Part shown: one piece after another, positions 26,662 to 36,143 of the stretch | Layout: every line of letters starts with the position of its first letter | Position numbering within the stretch: the stretch's first letter is position 1 | Notes under the pieces: model-generated | Databases searched by the model: none | What the model was told of the DNA's origin: nothing | Seen by the model: the letters and a program-made list of their open reading frames with translations, nothing else | From: Mongoliibacter sp. | GTDB lineage: Bacteria; Bacteroidota; Bacteroidia; Cytophagales; Cyclobacteriaceae | DNA length: 53,331 bases | NCBI RefSeq assembly: GCF_007692705.1 | Contig: NZ_REBN01000157.1 | Coordinates: 1-53,331 of the forward strand | Direction: 5' to 3' | Program-made: the position numbers and the translations under genes

Positions 26662-28578
26662 ATGAGTTATATACATTTTGACAAAACCCAACTTATCAAC
26701 CTTAATTATTCTCTTGATAGAGAAATTATTCGAACCAATCGTGGAGGTTGTTATACCAGCACGACAATTATTGGCTGCAATACCCGGAAGTATCATGGTC
26801 TTTTGGTAGCCCCGCAACCGCAAATCAATGAACAACTGCATGTAATGTTGAGCACTGTTCATGAAACTGTAATCCAGCGTGGAGCAAGTTTTAATTTGGG
26901 GATTAGCAAATATCCAGGCAATTACTCTCCACGGGGTCATAAATACCTGGAGGATTTTAATTCTGAACCCATACCCAAACTTACTTACAGGGTTGGAGGT
27001 GTACTTCTTCAAAAGGAATTAATTTTGGATACGAATAGGGATAGGCTAATGATTAGGTATACCTTGTTGGACGCACATTCTCCGACCAAAATACGCATCA
27101 ATCCTTTTTTGGCTTTTAGAGGTTATCATGATCTGGCAAAGGCTAACGATCGGGTTAATAATGATTTTAAAAAAGTACCAAATGGTGCTAAATTCCAGCT
27201 TTACCCGGAATATAATCCTCTTTACCTTCAGCTTTCAAAAAAAAATAAATTTGTTTCCAAGCCAGAGTGGTACCATAATATTGAATACATTATGGAGAGG
27301 GAAAGAGGTTATGATTATCAGGAAGACCTTTTGGTGCCGGGATATTTTGAATTTGATATTGAAAAGGGCGAGTCTGTTATTTTTTCCGCAGGACTTGTTG
27401 AAGCAGACCCAAGCACGAGGCAAAAAGCTTTTGAGAAAGAAATCGGCAGAAGGGTTCCTAGAAATAATTTTGAGAACTGTCTGAAGAATTCGGCCGGGCA
27501 GTTCATCCAAAGAAGAGACGGAAAAACTCACGTAATTGCCGGCTATCCGTGGTTTGGCTGGTGGGGAAGAGATACCTTCGTAGCTACGCCGGGTTTGACG
27601 CTTACACAGGGGGATAAGGACACTTTTCTTGAAATCATGGATACCATGGTGGCAGACTTGCATGGTCCACTTTTCCCAAATGTGGGCAGTGGGGTGATGA
27701 GAAATCTGGCTTCTATGGATGCACCATTATGGTTTTTCTGGTCTTTACAGCAGTATATAGAATTTACAGGTGATACCAAAACCGTCAAGAAAAAGTACCT
27801 CGAAAAAATGAAAGGTATTATTGAGGGTTTTCAAAAGGGGACTGATTACAATATCCACATGCTGGATAATGGGCTCATCTATGGAGGCGAAGAAGGCTTG
27901 GCCCTGACTTGGATGGATGCGATTAACTCTGACGGGCCGGTCACGCCAAGGATAGGCTGTCCTGTAGAAATCAATGCGCTCTGGTACAATGCGCTATGTT
28001 TTTATGGAGAGTTGGCGGGAAGTGAAGAAACGAAGCAGCTTGCCGAAAAAGTGAAATCCTCATTCGTAGAGCATTTTTGGGATGAAGAGAGAGGGTACCT
28101 TGCTGATTATGTGGATGGTTTTTATAAGGATTGGTCCATCCGGCCAAATATGCTGTTTGCAACATCTTTGCCCTATTCGCCCTTGGAAGAAAGCCAAATG
28201 GAATCTATATTGGAAATAGTGAAGTCAAAGTTAGTGACCAACAGAGGACTGAGGTCTCTGTCTCCGGATGATCCAGGGTATAAAGGATACTATCAAGGTA
28301 ACCAATATTTTAGAGATATTGCATACCATAATGGTACAGTTTGGACATGGTTACTCGGGCATTTTGTGGAAGGATATTTAAAACTCCATGGTAAATCAGG
28401 GAAGCATTTTGTAAACAAAATCATTCAGGGATTTGACGGGGTGATGACCCAGTATGGTGTGGGGACTGTGGCAGAGATTTATGATGGAGATGCACCTCAT
28501 AGGCCTAAAGGAGCTATCTCTCAAGCTTGGAGTATTGGGGAATTGTTGAGAATGATGTATTTAGTAAATAAAGTTTAA
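26662..28578 (+). CDS. Glycogen debranching enzyme (amylo-alpha-1,6-glucosidase family)
   Basis: The 638-aa protein has the bacterial GDE_N domain (about 10-230, with CYTSTTIIGCNTRKYHGLL near 30-48) and a GDE_C (alpha/alpha)6 domain that contains YPWFGWWGRDTF near residue 295 and an EEGLALTWMDA motif near residue 413. It should hydrolyse alpha-1,6 branch points of glycogen or related glucans in the cytoplasm. It is the first of three genes that are packed with 10-bp and 4-bp junctions (GT4 synthase-like, GH57), a layout common in Bacteroidota glycogen loci. Confidence 0.9.
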   Translation: MSYIHFDKTQLINLNYSLDREIIRTNRGGCYTSTTIIGCNTRKYHGLLVAPQPQINEQLHVMLSTVHETVIQRGASFNLGISKYPGNYSPRGHKYLEDFNSEPIPKLTYRVGGVLLQKELILDTNRDRLMIRYTLLDAHSPTKIRINPFLAFRGYHDLAKANDRVNNDFKKVPNGAKFQLYPEYNPLYLQLSKKNKFVSKPEWYHNIEYIMERERGYDYQEDLLVPGYFEFDIEKGESVIFSAGLVEADPSTRQKAFEKEIGRRVPRNNFENCLKNSAGQFIQRRDGKTHVIAGYPWFGWWGRDTFVATPGLTLTQGDKDTFLEIMDTMVADLHGPLFPNVGSGVMRNLASMDAPLWFFWSLQQYIEFTGDTKTVKKKYLEKMKGIIEGFQKGTDYNIHMLDNGLIYGGEEGLALTWMDAINSDGPVTPRIGCPVEINALWYNALCFYGELAGSEETKQLAEKVKSSFVEHFWDEERGYLADYVDGFYKDWSIRPNMLFATSLPYSPLEESQMESILEIVKSKLVTNRGLRSLSPDDPGYKGYYQGNQYFRDIAYHNGTVWTWLLGHFVEGYLKLHGKSGKHFVNKIIQGFDGVMTQYGVGTVAEIYDGDAPHRPKGAISQAWSIGELLRMMYLVNKV

Positions 28579-28588
28579 ATAGATTTTT

Positions 28589-29878
28589 ATGAAGGTTTTA
28601 ATGTTTGGGTGGGAGTTTCCTCCCCACATTTCTGGAGGCTTGGGTACTGCCTGTTATGGATTGATCAAGGGATTAAACCACCATAATCAGGAGGTCATTT
28701 TTGTGGTTCCCAAATTGTATGGGGATGAAGAGCCTATGGCAGATTTTGTCAACGCCAGTGATGTGGAAGTGGATTATAGAGAAAGGAACTTTATAGATAC
28801 CTGGCAGAACCTCACCTACCTAGAAATCAATAGTTACCTGGTTCCTTATTTGGGTCCTGAGGAATTTGAAAAGTATACTGATTATACCATGCATCACAGG
28901 CTAGACCTGGAAGATTCCGTTTTTTCCAACAAGTATGCATTTTCCGGAAAGTATGGGAAGAACCTTATGGAAGAGGTAGCAAGGTACGCTTTGGTTGCCA
29001 CACAAGTAGCCAAAATGAAAGACCATGACGTGATCCATGCCCATGATTGGTTGGCTTATCCGGCAGGCATAGCAGCAAAAGAAATAAGTGGAAAGCCGCT
29101 GGTGGCACATATCCACGCCACTCAATATGATAGGGCAGGGAAAGGTGGTGATCAGGGACCTGTTTATGAAATGGAAAAGGCGGGTCTCCTAGCAGCAGAC
29201 CATGTGGTGGCTGTAAGTCATCTCACCAGAAAAATTGTGATTGAAAAATACGGTGTACATCCTGATAAGGTAAGTGTACTGCATAATGCTGTGCTCGATG
29301 CGAGTATTATAGAATCAAAAATCAAGAAAAAAGTACCAGAAAAAATAGTCACTTTCTTAGGAAGGATTACTTACCAAAAGGGACCTGAATATTTTGTGGA
29401 GGCTGCCAAAAAAGTGTTGGATAGAGATCCCAATGTAAGGTTTGTCATGGCAGGTAACGGGGATTTACTCAACAGGATGATCGAACGTGTGGCTGAGCTG
29501 GGAATGGGAACAAAGTTCCATTTTACAGGGTTTTTAAAAGGACAGGATGTGGATGATATGTATGCCATGTCAGATGTATACGTCATGCCCTCTGTTTCTG
29601 AACCTTTCGGAATTGCGCCTCTTGAGGCAGTTCGGCACAATACACCAGTAATCATTTCCAAACAATCTGGAGTTGGTGAAGTGTTGCGCAATGCCATCAA
29701 AATTGACTTTTGGGATGTAGACGCCATGGCTGACGCCGTTTTTGCCCTTTTGCATTACGAGAGTATTTCCAGGATGTTCAAAGAACTGGGTAGTCAAGAA
29801 CTGAAAGAATTAAAATGGGAGCATGTCGCTGCCAAACTAGTAACTGTTTACGAAAAATTACACCAAAAACAACCATGA
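28589..29878 (+). CDS. GT4-family glycosyltransferase, glycogen synthase-like
   Basis: The 429-aa GT-B enzyme starts MKVLMFGWEFPPHISGGLG, the Rossmann glycine-rich loop typical of starch/glycogen synthase-type enzymes, with HAHDWLAYPAG near residue 152 and the E-x7-E motif in SEPFGIAPLEA in the second domain. It probably transfers glucose from a nucleotide sugar to a growing alpha-glucan. The donor (ADP- or UDP-glucose) cannot be told. It begins 10 bp after the debranching enzyme, and its stop overlaps the GH57 start as ATGA. Confidence 0.85.
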   Translation: MKVLMFGWEFPPHISGGLGTACYGLIKGLNHHNQEVIFVVPKLYGDEEPMADFVNASDVEVDYRERNFIDTWQNLTYLEINSYLVPYLGPEEFEKYTDYTMHHRLDLEDSVFSNKYAFSGKYGKNLMEEVARYALVATQVAKMKDHDVIHAHDWLAYPAGIAAKEISGKPLVAHIHATQYDRAGKGGDQGPVYEMEKAGLLAADHVVAVSHLTRKIVIEKYGVHPDKVSVLHNAVLDASIIESKIKKKVPEKIVTFLGRITYQKGPEYFVEAAKKVLDRDPNVRFVMAGNGDLLNRMIERVAELGMGTKFHFTGFLKGQDVDDMYAMSDVYVMPSVSEPFGIAPLEAVRHNTPVIISKQSGVGEVLRNAIKIDFWDVDAMADAVFALLHYESISRMFKELGSQELKELKWEHVAAKLVTVYEKLHQKQP

Positions 29879-31086
29879 GAACCATCTGCTTTTACTTTCA
29901 AGTACATCAACCTTTTAGGATAAAGCCATATCGTTTTTTTGACATGGGCGAAGATCATTACTATTGGGATGATTACCTCAACAAATCCGTTATCAGGAAA
30001 GTAGCACAAAAATGCTACCTGCCTATGAATGAACTTCTTCTTGAACTTATCAAGCAGCATCAGGGGAAATTTAAGGTGGCTTTTTCTATTTCCGGAGTTT
30101 GTCTGGACCAATTTGAGGCCTATGCACCAGATGTACTGGAAAGTTTTCAAAGGCTGGTTGCGACGGGACATGTTGAACTGCTCAACGAAACGGATGCGCA
30201 TGCGCTCTGTTCTCTGAGAAGTAAATCAGAGTTCAAGAGGATGGTGGAAAACCATAAAGCCAAAATCAAGAGACTTTTCAATGGCTATGAACCGAAAGTT
30301 TTCAGAAATACAGAGTTGGTATATTCTGATAAAATAGGTGAAATGGTAGCAGAAATGGGTTATACGGGAATGTTGACAGAAGGTGCGAAACATATACTGG
30401 GTTGGAAGTCTCCAAACTTTGTGTATCAAAATGCCATCAACCCGGATTTTAAAATACTATTGAAAAATTTTCAGCTCAGTGATGACATAGCCTTTAGGTT
30501 TAGCGATAAATCCTGGTCTGAGCATCCACTGACTATTGAAAAATTTACAGCTTGGATCAATAATGTCCCCAAAGACCATCAGGTAGTCAATCTCTTTATG
30601 GATTATGAAACCTTCGGGGAACATCAATGGGCTGAAACAGGTATTTTTCAGTTTATGAAAGTCTTACCGAGTGCTATTCTGAACCATACCGGATTTACTT
30701 TCTCTACTCCTTCGGAAGTTTTGGGAAATTCCAAGCCTATTTCTCCAATTCAGGTTCCTACGCCTATTTCCTGGGCAGATGAAGAAAGGGATTTGACAGC
30801 TTGGTTGGGGAACGACCTTCAAAATGAAGCCTTTACCAAACTTTATGATCTTGAATCAAGGGTAAACAAAATTGATGATGCTGAGATTCAGAGGGACTGG
30901 AATTACCTGCAAACATCTGATCATTTCTATTATATGAGTACAAAATTCTTCTCTGATGGAGCTGTGCATGCTTATTTCAGTCCCTATGAGACTCCTTATG
31001 ATGCATTTATCAATTACATGAACGTCTTGAGTGATTTCATTATCCGGGTTACCAGAAAGGAAAAAGAAATGCAGGAAGTAGGTTGA
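29875..31086 (+). CDS. GH57-family alpha-amylase / glucanotransferase
   Basis: The 403-aa enzyme has GH57 landmarks: HQPFR at 11-15, the likely nucleophile E147 in FRNTELVYSD and acid/base D243 in FMDYETFGEHQW. GH57 members are alpha-amylases, 4-alpha-glucanotransferases or branching enzymes that use a retaining mechanism; it is intracellular, as no signal peptide is present. I chose the ATG at 29875 over an upstream in-frame start because it forms an ATGA overlap with the GT4 stop and starts with the usual ICFYFQVHQP. It completes the alpha-glucan module and is followed by a terminator. Confidence 0.9.
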   Translation: MRTICFYFQVHQPFRIKPYRFFDMGEDHYYWDDYLNKSVIRKVAQKCYLPMNELLLELIKQHQGKFKVAFSISGVCLDQFEAYAPDVLESFQRLVATGHVELLNETDAHALCSLRSKSEFKRMVENHKAKIKRLFNGYEPKVFRNTELVYSDKIGEMVAEMGYTGMLTEGAKHILGWKSPNFVYQNAINPDFKILLKNFQLSDDIAFRFSDKSWSEHPLTIEKFTAWINNVPKDHQVVNLFMDYETFGEHQWAETGIFQFMKVLPSAILNHTGFTFSTPSEVLGNSKPISPIQVPTPISWADEERDLTAWLGNDLQNEAFTKLYDLESRVNKIDDAEIQRDWNYLQTSDHFYYMSTKFFSDGAVHAYFSPYETPYDAFINYMNVLSDFIIRVTRKEKEMQEVG

Positions 31087-31171
31087 TATTCATCAACCTA
31101 ATTCTTGTATTTCGAATGGAATCTTTTCCTACGTGAAACTTTCCGGATATACATAATATTTAAACATGAAT

Positions 31172-31204
31172 GAGGGGCTTGTATAATCTACAAGCCTCTT
31201 TTTG
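31172..31204 (+). terminator. Intrinsic terminator after the glycogen module
   Basis: GGCTTGTA (31176-31183) pairs with TACAAGCC (31189-31196), extended by three further outer pairs, one of them G-T, and followed by a T run to 31203. It lies 86 bp after the GH57 stop codon and just before the RidA-like lipoprotein gene. Confidence 0.8.
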
Positions 31205-31226
31205 TCTCAATAAAAATACACTGTCT

Positions 31227-31745
31227 ATGAAATACGTATCACTGATTTACCTAATGTTGTTTTGTTTGTTTATTTCCTGTACAAACAGTCCATCTGAAAC
31301 TAATGAGAAAAGCGAAAGTGAAAAAGAAGAATTTATCGTCCGCTACGACAGACCCGATGCCAGTATATTGAGGGGCGTTTATATTCCAAAAGGGAAAGAA
31401 TATTTTTATACATCAGGATTGGTGGCTCCGGTAAAGGATGAAAATGCAGTTCCCGGAACTTATGGTAGGTATGGCAATACCTATGAGCAGAGTATTGGGA
31501 TTTTGGAAAGGATAAAAGAAACCATTGGCGAGGCAGGATTTGGGATGGAAGATGTCTATTTCCTCAGGGTTTACCTTGCCCCTGATAAGGATGGTAATAT
31601 CGATTGGGATGCTTGGTTCAAAGCTTATGGGGAGTATTTCAACAATGATGAAAACCCCAATAAAGTAGCCCGATCTACTATTGCGGTATATGCTTTAGCC
31701 AACCCCGAACTATTGATTGAAATAGAGGCGGTGGCCGCCAAATAA
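31227..31745 (+). CDS. RidA/YjgF-family protein with lipoprotein signal
   Basis: The 172-aa precursor has a hydrophobic leader and a lipobox FISC (C18), then a RidA domain from about residue 38. The conserved RidA arginine is kept as R149 in VARSTIAV, and the C-terminal LIEIEAVAA strand is typical. Cytosolic RidA deaminates reactive enamine/imine intermediates made by PLP enzymes; this one should sit in the cell envelope, so its substrate is unclear. I chose the ATG at 31227, the first that gives a proper signal. It starts a tight three-gene run with a small lipoprotein and a 2-TM protein. Confidence 0.82.
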   Translation: MKYVSLIYLMLFCLFISCTNSPSETNEKSESEKEEFIVRYDRPDASILRGVYIPKGKEYFYTSGLVAPVKDENAVPGTYGRYGNTYEQSIGILERIKETIGEAGFGMEDVYFLRVYLAPDKDGNIDWDAWFKAYGEYFNNDENPNKVARSTIAVYALANPELLIEIEAVAAK

Positions 31746-31752
31746 TTTATTG

Positions 31753-32199
31753 ATGATGAAAAGGTTTTTTTTCTTTCCACTGATCCTGTTGATATTGGGT
31801 TCATGTTCCTGTGATCCTGAAAAAATGATGAAGGGTATGGTTTGGGGATTGAACAAAATGGCAGGTGAAGGGTATTTTCCCTCTGAGGAAATTCTGGAAT
31901 TCGGAGAATTCGAAAGGGTGGAAGTGAATATGAACCGGACCAATGTTGATGGAAAGAATTACAGTTATGTACAACTCAGATTTTTCAATGGTAAGAATCC
32001 AAACCTACAATACAACCAAGAAAATATTGCTTTGCGCTGTGCAGAACTGTATGCTCAAGAGTACAGTAAAATCAAAAATTACAAAGAAATACAAATCGTG
32101 TTCATTCAGTCAGACCCTATCAACCCGGACAATTTTGCCATGAATGAGTATAGCTTTAATGTACAAGATCTGTTGAAAACCGAAAATCCAACACTATGA
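31753..32199 (+). CDS. Small lipoprotein of unknown function
   Basis: The 148-aa precursor has a poly-Phe/Leu leader and a lipobox ending LGSC (about residue 18), so it should be lipid-anchored. The mature part is about 130 residues with no family I recognise; it contains many Asn/Tyr residues and a GKNYSYVQLRFFNGKNP segment. ATG at 31753 or 31756 may start it. It lies 7 bp after the RidA-like gene, and its stop overlaps the next gene's start as ATGA, so the three are one operon and may act together in the envelope. Confidence 0.7.
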   Translation: MMKRFFFFPLILLILGSCSCDPEKMMKGMVWGLNKMAGEGYFPSEEILEFGEFERVEVNMNRTNVDGKNYSYVQLRFFNGKNPNLQYNQENIALRCAELYAQEYSKIKNYKEIQIVFIQSDPINPDNFAMNEYSFNVQDLLKTENPTL

Positions 32200-32456
32200 A
32201 TTTTGACCAAAGTTTTAAGCATCCATCCGTGAATACCGGAGATTGGTTGATCACTATATTGATAACCAATATACCTATTGTGGGATTTATTATGTTGATC
32301 GTATGGGCTTTTGACAAGGAAGGCAACCCGAGTAAGGCCAATTGGGCAAAAGCAAAATTGATATGGTATTTGATTGGTTTTGGCTTAGTAATTCTGGTTT
32401 TGATGATGGTAGGTTTTGGAGCAATTACCGGTGTTTTTGAAAATTTTGCTCTTTAG
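32196..32456 (+). CDS. Small two-TM membrane protein of unknown function
   Basis: The 86-aa protein has two membrane segments (about 18-42 and 55-80) around a short polar loop with NPSKANWAKAKLIW. This pattern recurs in small Bacteroidota membrane proteins of unknown role. The start forms an ATGA overlap with the upstream lipoprotein gene. It ends the RidA-like operon. Confidence 0.75.
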   Translation: MNFDQSFKHPSVNTGDWLITILITNIPIVGFIMLIVWAFDKEGNPSKANWAKAKLIWYLIGFGLVILVLMMVGFGAITGVFENFAL

Positions 32457-32521
32457 GAATTGGTTGAAGGAAAGTAAAATTCCCGATAAAGACATTAACC
32501 ACTAAGAGGATAAAACTCCAA

Positions 32522-33451
32522 ATGAAAACAATGAAATCGGTTGTTTGCACGAAATACGGGACACCTGATGTTTTGCAAATACAAGAAATTAAAAAACCTA
32601 TTCCAAAAGACAATGAAATTCTTGTCCGAATCATTTCTACAGCAGTAAATTCTGGAGACACTAGGGTTAGAGGACTTGCAGTTGAAGGCTTTATGAAAAT
32701 CATAATGCAATTAGTATTGGGATTTTCAAAACCAAGAAAACCGATATTAGGAACAGTTTATGCTGGCATTGTAGAAGAGGTGGGTGCCAAAGTTTTAAAG
32801 TTTAAGAAGGGAGATAGCGTATTTGGAATGACAGGCTTTAATTTTGGCACATATGCTGAGTATATCGCTATTAAAGAAAAGGGCAATATTTCATTGATGC
32901 CGGTAAATGCAACTTATGACGAAGCTGTTTCACTGATTTTTGGTGGACAAACTGCAATCTATTTCATTGAAAAGGCAAAGTTATCAAAAAAGAAATCACA
33001 AAAGGTGTTAGTTATTGGTGCAACAGGTTCTGTGGGAGCTGCTGCCCTTCAAATTGCTCAATACTACAGCGCAGATGTAACAGTTGTTTGTAGTTCAGAT
33101 GGGAAGGATTTTGTAGAAAATTTAGGCATTTCAAAAATTATCCTGTATGATAAAGAGGATTTTACCAAACATAACAATCAATATGATTTTATCTTTGATG
33201 CTGTTGGTAAAACAACGAAAAAACAATGTCAGCACCTCTTGAAAACGGAAGGGGTTTATAAAACAGTTGGAGGTTTAGAATATGCTAGTGAATCTCACCA
33301 ACAATTAGAATTTCTTAAAATGTTATTTGAAAACGGGAAATTAAAAGCCACTATTGACAGAATCTATTCATTTGAGAGCGTAGTTGAAGCTCATGAGTAT
33401 GTTGATACAGGGAGAAAAAAAGGTAACGTAATTTTAAAAGTGAGTGAATGA
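32522..33451 (+). CDS. Medium-chain NAD(P)-dependent alcohol dehydrogenase / quinone oxidoreductase
   Basis: The 309-aa MDR protein has a GroES-like N-terminal domain and a Rossmann domain with the nucleotide loop VIGATGSVGAAALQIA near residue 160. The catalytic and structural zinc cysteines of classical alcohol dehydrogenases are not seen, so it is closer to zinc-free quinone or enone reductases. The substrate is unknown. ATG at 32531 is an alternative start. Base composition is more AT-rich than in neighbours, and it stands alone, which could reflect transfer. Confidence 0.85.
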   Translation: MKTMKSVVCTKYGTPDVLQIQEIKKPIPKDNEILVRIISTAVNSGDTRVRGLAVEGFMKIIMQLVLGFSKPRKPILGTVYAGIVEEVGAKVLKFKKGDSVFGMTGFNFGTYAEYIAIKEKGNISLMPVNATYDEAVSLIFGGQTAIYFIEKAKLSKKKSQKVLVIGATGSVGAAALQIAQYYSADVTVVCSSDGKDFVENLGISKIILYDKEDFTKHNNQYDFIFDAVGKTTKKQCQHLLKTEGVYKTVGGLEYASESHQQLEFLKMLFENGKLKATIDRIYSFESVVEAHEYVDTGRKKGNVILKVSE

Positions 33452-33506
33452 TAAGAACAGCTTTACTAATAGCCACCGTTTCAAAACAGCAAACCCATAA
33501 AAGTTA

Positions 33507-34322
33507 ATGCAGATTAAAGCCATTTGTACTGATATAGACGGTACATTACTCAATGGGGACAGGGTCTTGTCTCAAAGATTACTTCAGGCAATTGCCAAAT
33601 TATCCAAGGAATTCCCTATCATTCTTGCCTCTTCCAGGATGCCAGATGCCATGAGACATCTGCAACAAGATATGGGGCGTATAGGGGAACCTTTGATTTG
33701 CTACAATGGCGGTTTCGTTATTCACGATGAGCAAAAACAAATCCTTGACGATGTTTCTATTCCCTTGGATTATTGTGAGGCCTTGGTGAAAATAGCAAAA
33801 GGGACTCAAGTTCATGTGAGCTTATATCAAGGGGAAGACTGGTTTGAACCCTTATATGATTCTTGGGCAGAGCGTGAGGCAAAAAACACCAGAGTAAAGC
33901 CTACAATTCAGCCTTCAGATCAAGTCCTTTCTATGTGGAAATCTGGGGAAAAAGGAGCGCACAAAGTCATGTGTATGGGTCCTCCCGAGGAAATTGAATT
34001 TTTCTTTCGTAATGCTGAGCAACAAATGGGGACGGACTTGCATCTCTACAGGTCAAAGGATACCTACATTGAAATTGCACCTAAATCTATTTCCAAAGCT
34101 TCGGCATTAGCCCTGTTGTTAGAAAAAAAGTATGGTTTTGGAATGGAATCGGTGATGGCTTTTGGAGACAATTATAATGACATAGAAATGCTTGAAGCCG
34201 TGGGCATGGGTGTAGCTGTAGGTAATGCCAGAGAAGAAGTCAAAGCTATTGCGGACCGCCTCACCTTGAGCAATAAAGAAGATGGAGTGGCAGTGATGAT
34301 TGAAGAGATTCTGTTAGGGTAG
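33507..34322 (+). CDS. Cof-type HAD-IIB phosphatase
   Basis: The 271-aa protein has the HAD motif D8-I-D10-G-T in CTDIDGTLLNGD, a C2B-type cap in the middle and the C-terminal MAFGDNYNDIEML motif with a metal-binding aspartate pair. Cof-type enzymes dephosphorylate sugar phosphates, FMN or other small phosphates in the cytoplasm. The exact substrate cannot be read. It starts 55 bp after the MDR gene and may share its transcript. Confidence 0.9.
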   Translation: MQIKAICTDIDGTLLNGDRVLSQRLLQAIAKLSKEFPIILASSRMPDAMRHLQQDMGRIGEPLICYNGGFVIHDEQKQILDDVSIPLDYCEALVKIAKGTQVHVSLYQGEDWFEPLYDSWAEREAKNTRVKPTIQPSDQVLSMWKSGEKGAHKVMCMGPPEEIEFFFRNAEQQMGTDLHLYRSKDTYIEIAPKSISKASALALLLEKKYGFGMESVMAFGDNYNDIEMLEAVGMGVAVGNAREEVKAIADRLTLSNKEDGVAVMIEEILLG

Positions 34323-34376
34323 ATTTTAATTTCAAACCACAACTGTCATCAGTGTTGAAAGTTGTAACAGCCTGCT

Positions 34377-34934
34377 ATGGTGAATTTTAAAATTGTAATT
34401 TATCGAATAGTAACATTACTTGTTATTTATTTCGGATTTGCATTAGATGGAATCTGTCAAATAAAACCATTATCAACAAACTTCGAAAAGGCGAATCATA
34501 GTAGTTATTATAAACGGACTAACCCTCAAGATACTGTACTTATTATTTTTAATACTGAGCATAGGGACGTTGAAAAAAGTCTTAGGAATTGGACATTTAA
34601 TGATGAATTACTCAATGATGAAATTTTCAAAAAGAAATATCCTTTATTAAAAGATCCATGTATAGAATTAAAATTTATCCATCACCCAGGCCCTCCAATG
34701 TATAATGACATTTATTGTATAGATAAGGATAGGCTTCGTTTAGATACGATTGTTGTTTTAGAGGAAATAGAAATACCATTTATCTATTGGTTTGAAAACG
34801 ATTCAAATCTATTTGAAAAAACATTAATTTTAGTGGATAGTACTGATTGGTCAAGTAAAAATAAGAAAATTAAAGGCATAGGTGTACAGATTTATACAAC
34901 AGGTTCTTGTAGAGATTTGATAGAGAAAAATTAA
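34377..34934 (+). CDS. Secreted orphan protein, AT-rich
   Basis: The 185-aa precursor starts with a hydrophobic leader (about residues 5-27, ending near GICQ) and is therefore probably exported. No family is recognised; the mature part carries a TGSCRD segment near its end and a PCIELKFIHHPGPP stretch. Its codons are very AT-rich (ttatttt, aaaatt), unlike the HAD gene before it, which may mean recent acquisition. A weak terminator follows. Confidence 0.6.
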   Translation: MVNFKIVIYRIVTLLVIYFGFALDGICQIKPLSTNFEKANHSSYYKRTNPQDTVLIIFNTEHRDVEKSLRNWTFNDELLNDEIFKKKYPLLKDPCIELKFIHHPGPPMYNDIYCIDKDRLRLDTIVVLEEIEIPFIYWFENDSNLFEKTLILVDSTDWSSKNKKIKGIGVQIYTTGSCRDLIEKN

Positions 34935-34953
34935 GTGATAAGTATATACAAGG

Positions 34954-34984
34954 AGCATCCCCAGAATTCCTTTTGGAGGATGCT
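34954..34984. terminator. Weak hairpin terminator between convergent genes
   Basis: AGCATCC (34954-34960) pairs with GGATGCT (34978-34984) around a 17-nt loop, followed by TATTT. It sits between the AT-rich orphan and the convergent DUF2461 gene. The long loop makes it moderate support only. Confidence 0.45.
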
Positions 34985-34988
34985 TATT

Positions 34989-35669
34989 TCACAACAACCC
35001 CTCCCCACTTTCAGCTTCATCCACTGCCTTATGAAGGAAATCGTGGAAGGGTTTCATCATACGGAAAGATTCAAGAGTTTTGGTTTTGAAATCACCGGAT
35101 AGGATGTCTTTGTCGGACAGGGGAGTGGAGACGATAAAACTCTTGTATCGCAACAAATCGATGTAAGGATGCTCAGCATCGTAATCCCTCGGGCTGGTTT
35201 TGAGTTTTTCGCCTTCTAAATTCGAAAAGTGCTTTTTGAAAGTTTTTTCGTTCAGGATATTCATTAACTCCTGGCCAGAATAATCAATTTCTTGCCGTAT
35301 TTTTTTTAATATCTCAGCTGGTGGCATCCATATCCCTCCTGCAATAAAACTACCCCCCGGCTGAATATGTAGATAATAACCTGGATCGTTGGATTTTTTT
35401 CCTCCAACAGAGAAGTAAGCCGCCAAGTTGGTTTTGTACGGGTCCTTGTTGGCTGAAAAGCGCACATCTCTGTTTTGTCGGAATACACAGTCTTTAGGTT
35501 TGAAAGCACTCAAGTCAGGCTCCCATTTGCTGATTTCAGCCAAAAGTCCAGCCACATCTTCCAAAAAAGAAGCCCTGACTTCTTGGTACCAATCACGGTT
35601 GGCATCCATCCAGTCTTTGTGGTTGTTTTTGGATAGCTCGGTTAAAAATTGAAGGTAGTTTGCGTTCAT
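34989..35669 (-). CDS. DUF2461 (TIGR02453) family protein
   Basis: The 226-aa protein matches the DUF2461 family, seen in many bacteria: it has an early LTELSKNNHKDWMDANR segment, a VFRQNRDVRFSANKDPYKTN core and a GGIWMPPAEILKKIRQEID segment. The function of the family is unknown; no signal peptide is present, so it is cytoplasmic. It stands alone in this window, convergent with the orphan gene. Confidence 0.85.
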   Translation of the reverse strand: MNANYLQFLTELSKNNHKDWMDANRDWYQEVRASFLEDVAGLLAEISKWEPDLSAFKPKDCVFRQNRDVRFSANKDPYKTNLAAYFSVGGKKSNDPGYYLHIQPGGSFIAGGIWMPPAEILKKIRQEIDYSGQELMNILNEKTFKKHFSNLEGEKLKTSPRDYDAEHPYIDLLRYKSFIVSTPLSDKDILSGDFKTKTLESFRMMKPFHDFLHKAVDEAESGEGLL

Positions 35670-35864
35670 GCTTTAATAAATGTTCTAGACCTTAGATTGT
35701 TTAATAATTATAAGATTTCAATTCTTCAGTATAAAATTCATTTGAAGGTATTAATAAAATGGCATTTGATTGGAAGGCTAGATTTCCTTTAACCTTAAAA
35801 TCTGACGTTTGCACCCAGTGAGGTCAATAGGAACCTTTAAATAATCGGTTTTTTTATGGAATTC

Positions 35865-36143
35865 TTATTTGTCACCATAATGCCCATATGCGCCTAGAAC
35901 AGTTACAATGATTTTTTCTCCATCTATTAAATATACAAGCCTATGCTTTCTATCTATCCTTCTCGACCAAGTGTTTTGCTGAAAATATTTGAGTCTTTCA
36001 GGTTTTCCAGTACCTGTTTCAGGATGTTCTTTGAGTTCTTGGATGAGAGAGAAAAGTTATTTCAATAATGTCTTATTACCAGTCTTCTTTAGCTTCTCAA
36101 TATCTTCCAATGCATCAATTGTAAATTCAATTTCAAATGTCAT
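35865..36143 (-). pseudogene. YoeB/Txe-type toxin with in-frame stop codon
   Basis: From ATG at 36143, overlapping the antitoxin stop as ATGA, the frame reads 28 residues (MTFEIEFTIDALEDIEK...), hits TAA at 36057-36059, then continues in the same frame for 63 codons to TAA at 35865-35867. The downstream part is unmistakable YoeB/Txe: GKPERLK, WSRRI, HRLVY and a GHY end, which hold the RNase E, R and H catalytic positions. A single change (AAA or similar to TAA) would explain the lesion. Intact members are mRNA interferases of about 85-95 aa. The toxin is probably inactive unless stop read-through occurs. Confidence 0.85.
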
